Below are positions 5,653 through 8,115 of a DNA stretch of 8,115 bases, one piece after another; position 1 is the stretch's first letter, and every line of letters starts with the position of its first letter. The stretch comes from Campylobacteraceae bacterium (lineage in GTDB: Bacteria; Campylobacterota; Campylobacteria; Campylobacterales; Sulfurospirillaceae), in assembly GCA_019162915.1 (NCBI GenBank), contig JAFLKZ010000104.1, forward strand, positions 1-8,115. The letters are read 5' to 3'. The notes beneath the pieces were generated by a model. The model made no database searches. It was given only the letters and a program-made list of their open reading frames with translations, and was not told the DNA's origin. The position numbers and the translations under genes were made by a program.

Positions 5653-7031
5653 CCAAGCAATTTTTTAATGATATAGCCAGCGGCCTCTTTACCATCTTTT
5701 GCAGCGGTTACCACTAAATCTGAGCCTCTTTTACAATCTCCACCAGCATAAACACCCACTTTGCTCGTTTGATAATCACTCCCAACGATAAGTCCACCCC
5801 ATTTATTAACTTCAATACCATTTTCTACAAGAAAGGCAGGAACTGAAGGGGTAAAACCAAGTGCAAAGATGATGACATCAGCGTCAACTCTAAAGTCACC
5901 GCCTTTGACGATTTCTACACATTGTCTACAAGAAGAATCTTTCGCACCTAAAATAGTGCGGTGCATATCGATTCCGATAACTTGACCGTCTGCGTTGACT
6001 AAAATTTCTTTAGGCGTGACATTGTAAACAAATTCAGCACCCTCTTCGATAGCATTTTTAAACTCTTTTTTACTTCCTGGCATATTGTATTTATCACGAC
6101 GATAAAGACATGTGATACTTTTTGCACCCTCACGAATAGAAGTTCTCAAACAATCCATCGCCGTATCACCACCACCGATAACAACAACGTGTTTATTTTT
6201 AACTTCATATTTTTTATCGCTTGACTCATTAAAAAGCTTCTTTTGGATATTGCGTAAAAAGTCTATCGCCATAAAAACTCCACTGGCATTTTCATTCGCA
6301 ATATTTGCTTTGCGCGGACTCTCCGCGCCAATGCCTAAAAAGACTGCATCATGATTATGGGCAATGTCTTCAAAGGAGATATCTTTACCCACATTAGTGT
6401 TTACATGTAAGCTCATTCCTGCTTCTTGAAGCCAAAGAACACGTCTTGCCACTACGTCTTTATCCAATTTAAAACCAGGAATTCCATACGTTAAAAGTCC
6501 ACCTGCTTTATTTTGTCTATCATACATACTCACGGCAATTCCCGCACGTAAAAGATAGGTAGCTGCTGCCATTCCAGAAGGTCCACCACCAATAACGGCT
6601 ACTTTTTTCTTCGTTGTGATACCCGGAAATTCAGGTTTAAGCCCTTTTTTAAAGCCCTCTTCAGAGATAAATGTTTCAATAGAACCTATCATAATTGCAC
6701 CATGTCCATCATTCAAAGTACAATCACCCTCGCACAATCTATCATGAGGGCAAATCCTACCTGTTATCTCAGGAAAAGGATTAGTCTCATTGGAGAGTTT
6801 AAAAGAAAGTTCTCTGCTCATCGCACTCGTAGACTTTAACCAAAAAGGAATATAGTTATGCAAAGGACATTTACTATGGCAAAAAGGATCTCCACACTGA
6901 ATACATCTCTCCGCTTGAGAAGAAGCATCTTCACGACTGAAAATTTCATATATTTCTTTAAAATCTTTTACCCTATCACCGCTTGAACGCTTTTTAGGTT
7001 CGATTCTCTCTACATTAATAAAATTTTGCAT
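5649..7031 (-). CDS. gltD: Glutamate synthase (NADPH) small subunit
   Basis: The beta subunit of glutamate synthase takes electrons from NADPH through FAD and passes them via iron-sulfur clusters to GltB, which makes two glutamates from glutamine and 2-oxoglutarate. The 460 residues fit the family. N-terminal cluster cysteines are at 43, 46, 51 and 55 (CIQCGDPFCHSKCP) and 94, 100 and 104 (CPHDRLCEGDC). The FAD dinucleotide fold is VAVIGGGPSGMAAA (144-157), the NADPH fold is VVVIGGGDTAMDC (282-294), and the closing FAD motif is GVYAGGDCKRGSDLVVTAAK (426-445). One base separates it from the gltB stop, and a strong AAGGAG lies six bases before the ATG. It overlaps the next gene by four bases (TTGA). 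It carries one TTACATGTA copy, encoding LHV at 208-210. Confidence 0.96.
   Translation of the reverse strand: MQNFINVERIEPKKRSSGDRVKDFKEIYEIFSREDASSQAERCIQCGDPFCHSKCPLHNYIPFWLKSTSAMSRELSFKLSNETNPFPEITGRICPHDRLCEGDCTLNDGHGAIMIGSIETFISEEGFKKGLKPEFPGITTKKKVAVIGGGPSGMAAATYLLRAGIAVSMYDRQNKAGGLLTYGIPGFKLDKDVVARRVLWLQEAGMSLHVNTNVGKDISFEDIAHNHDAVFLGIGAESPRKANIANENASGVFMAIDFLRNIQKKLFNESSDKKYEVKNKHVVVIGGGDTAMDCLRTSIREGAKSITCLYRRDKYNMPGSKKEFKNAIEEGAEFVYNVTPKEILVNADGQVIGIDMHRTILGAKDSSCRQCVEIVKGGDFRVDADVIIFALGFTPSVPAFLVENGIEVNKWGGLIVGSDYQTSKVGVYAGGDCKRGSDLVVTAAKDGKEAAGYIIKKLLG
6402..6409. repeat. TACATGTA palindrome, copy 5 (in gltD)
   Basis: The same palindrome within the 10-bp palindrome TTACATGTAA, in frame as Leu-His-Val at GltD residues 208-210. 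Confidence 0.6.
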
Positions 7032-7032
7032 C

Positions 7033-8115
7033 TTAATCTCCTTGCTCTGGATTGAGTGGTACTTTAGTCATATCCTTTGGTCGTACCATCCAAAAATCTC
7101 TTACCGCATGGCGGAAGTTTTCTAATATTTGTGTTGCTTTAAAACTCGCTGTTTCATTGATATGTGTTCTTAAAAGTCTTTTCAAAAAGTGTCTTGCCTC
7201 ATCCATATCATCAGTATCAATACGCTCTGCAATCACTAACTCTTGATTTAGCTTATCGATAAAATCTCTTGATTCATCATATACAAAAGCGATACCACCA
7301 GTCATACCTGCACCAAAATTGACACCTGTATTTCCAAGGATGGCAACAAGCCCTCCGGTCATATATTCACAAGCATGATCACCGGTTCCTTCAACCACAG
7401 CCGTAGCCCCTGAGTTTCTCACACAAAAACGCTCGCCTACATTTCCAGCAACGTAGAGCTTTCCACCTGTTGCACCATATAAGCATGTATTTCCAGCACA
7501 AGAATAACCTCGTCCTTGATACTTTGGAGCGATAACGATTTTGCCACCATTCATACCCTTGCCTACATAATCGTTAGCAGTTCCTTTAAGGTTGATAGAA
7601 ATACCGTTAGCTAAAAATGCGCCCAGTGATTGACCTGCAACACCATTGAGTCTAAAGCTGATACTATCGTCTTTAAGTCCTTTGTTGCCATAGAATTTTG
7701 CAATTTCTCCACTGATGAGTGTTCCAAAACTTCGGTTAGTATTTGCAATCTTCTTTTGCAAAACAATTTTTTCTTCAGGATTTTCAATGACTTTATAAAT
7801 ATCTTTTAAAATCTCTTTTTCAAACTCGTTTTTATCGAAAGGATGATTTGGTGTACCTTTGTAAGTATCAGGACCCTCTAATCTCATCAAGACAGAAGAA
7901 AAATCAAATTTCTTTGCAAATTCATCATCAATCACTTTTAATAAATCACTTCGACCGACAATCTCTTCTATCGTTGCATACCCTAAATGCGCTAATATTT
8001 CTCGTACATCTTCCGCTAAAAGCGTAAAGAAATTGACCAATTTATCAACGGTTCCTACAAAATGTTCTCTTAACTTTTCATCTTGTGTCGCAACACCCAC
8101 TGAACAACGATTAAG
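7033..8115 (-). CDS. gltB: Glutamate synthase large subunit, C-terminal 360 residues (5' part outside window)
   Basis: This is the C-terminal part of the alpha subunit, which performs glutamine-dependent transamination of 2-oxoglutarate; the whole protein is usually about 1,450-1,520 residues. The frame is open to the window edge, beginning LNRCSVGVATQDEKLR, which matches the end of the 3Fe-4S cysteine motif (C-x-LN-x-C-x-VGVATQ). The GTG at 8100 is therefore an internal valine codon and not a start. After a helical linker come the glycine-rich right-handed beta-helix repeats typical of GltB (GAFLANGISINLKGTANDYV, GKMNGGKIVIAP, GATGGKLYVAGNVGERF, GATAVVEGTGDHACEYMTGG, GNTGVNFGAGMTGGIAFV), then a C-terminal helical tail. 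Only the rearmost synthase linker and the beta-helix domain are seen here. gltD follows after one base, so the usual gltB-gltD operon is present. Confidence 0.95.
   Translation of the reverse strand, partial: LNRCSVGVATQDEKLREHFVGTVDKLVNFFTLLAEDVREILAHLGYATIEEIVGRSDLLKVIDDEFAKKFDFSSVLMRLEGPDTYKGTPNHPFDKNEFEKEILKDIYKVIENPEEKIVLQKKIANTNRSFGTLISGEIAKFYGNKGLKDDSISFRLNGVAGQSLGAFLANGISINLKGTANDYVGKGMNGGKIVIAPKYQGRGYSCAGNTCLYGATGGKLYVAGNVGERFCVRNSGATAVVEGTGDHACEYMTGGLVAILGNTGVNFGAGMTGGIAFVYDESRDFIDKLNQELVIAERIDTDDMDEARHFLKRLLRTHINETASFKATQILENFRHAVRDFWMVRPKDMTKVPLNPEQGD
7038..7043 (-). promoter_or_regulatory. Ribosome binding site of gltD
   Basis: AAGGAG reads on the minus strand within the last codons of gltB, six bases before the gltD ATG. 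It is the strongest Shine-Dalgarno in the window and fixes the gltD start, giving it independent initiation despite the one-base gap. Confidence 0.75.

Noticed and set aside
5362..7246. Plus-strand open frames at 5362-5604, 6112-6354 and 7052-7246
   Set aside because: They lie fully inside the phosphatase, gltD and gltB coding regions, whose motifs are unambiguous; they show no protein features of their own.
8098..8100. GTG at 8100 as a start of a shorter GltB-like protein
   Set aside because: The residues before it (LNRCS) continue the conserved iron-sulfur motif, so this is an internal valine codon in a gene that extends beyond the window.
1..8115. Mobile elements, CRISPR arrays, tRNA/rRNA genes, defence systems
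   Set aside because: Every stretch is accounted for by core coding genes with short gaps; no direct-repeat arrays, transposase motifs or RNA-gene signatures were seen.

Overview
The window looks like ordinary chromosome from a Campylobacterota (epsilonproteobacterial) species, probably a free-living Sulfurospirillum- or Sulfurimonas-like relative. The evidence is AT-rich DNA (roughly one third G+C by eye), very tight gene packing, and the gene order dusB, membrane protein, DksA-like, rlmH, accD, inositol-monophosphatase family. I remember this order from Campylobacter jejuni (around Cj0123c-Cj0128c), but I have not checked it here. The genus is inference.

Layout: two genes run on the + strand at the left end. 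They are an AEC-family membrane transporter cut by the window edge and a small unrecognised charged protein, overlapping by 1 base. They converge, across only 14 bases, on a minus-strand run of eight genes that fills the rest of the window. In transcription order (right to left) these are gltB (only the C-terminal part lies inside the window), gltD, an inositol-monophosphatase family phosphatase with a TTG start, accD, rlmH, a DksA/TraR-type C4 zinc-finger protein, a two-helix membrane protein with a long cytoplasmic helical domain, and dusB. Spacings run from 4-base overlaps to 40 bases, so most or all of this run may be co-transcribed. The best internal promoter candidate (TATAAT) lies in the 40-base gap before the DksA-like gene and could start a separate dksA-membrane protein-dusB unit. 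No intergenic stretch reaches 300 bases. I see no RNA gene, mobile element, CRISPR array or convincing terminator.

The minus-strand genes are core functions: ammonium assimilation into glutamate (GltBD), the first committed step of fatty-acid synthesis (AccD), 23S rRNA pseudouridine methylation (RlmH), tRNA dihydrouridine formation (Dus), and a probable ppGpp-linked RNA polymerase regulator (DksA-like).

The most unusual signal is not a gene. The 8-bp palindrome TACATGTA occurs five times, where base composition predicts about 0.3. Every copy lies inside a gene in the same frame, is extended to TTACATGTA on the coding strand, and encodes Leu-His-Val. This resembles a highly iterated palindrome or another genome-wide DNA signal that shapes protein sequence. 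The second item of interest is the membrane protein at 2132-3148, whose N-terminus resembles LapA and whose cytoplasmic part looks like helical repeats.
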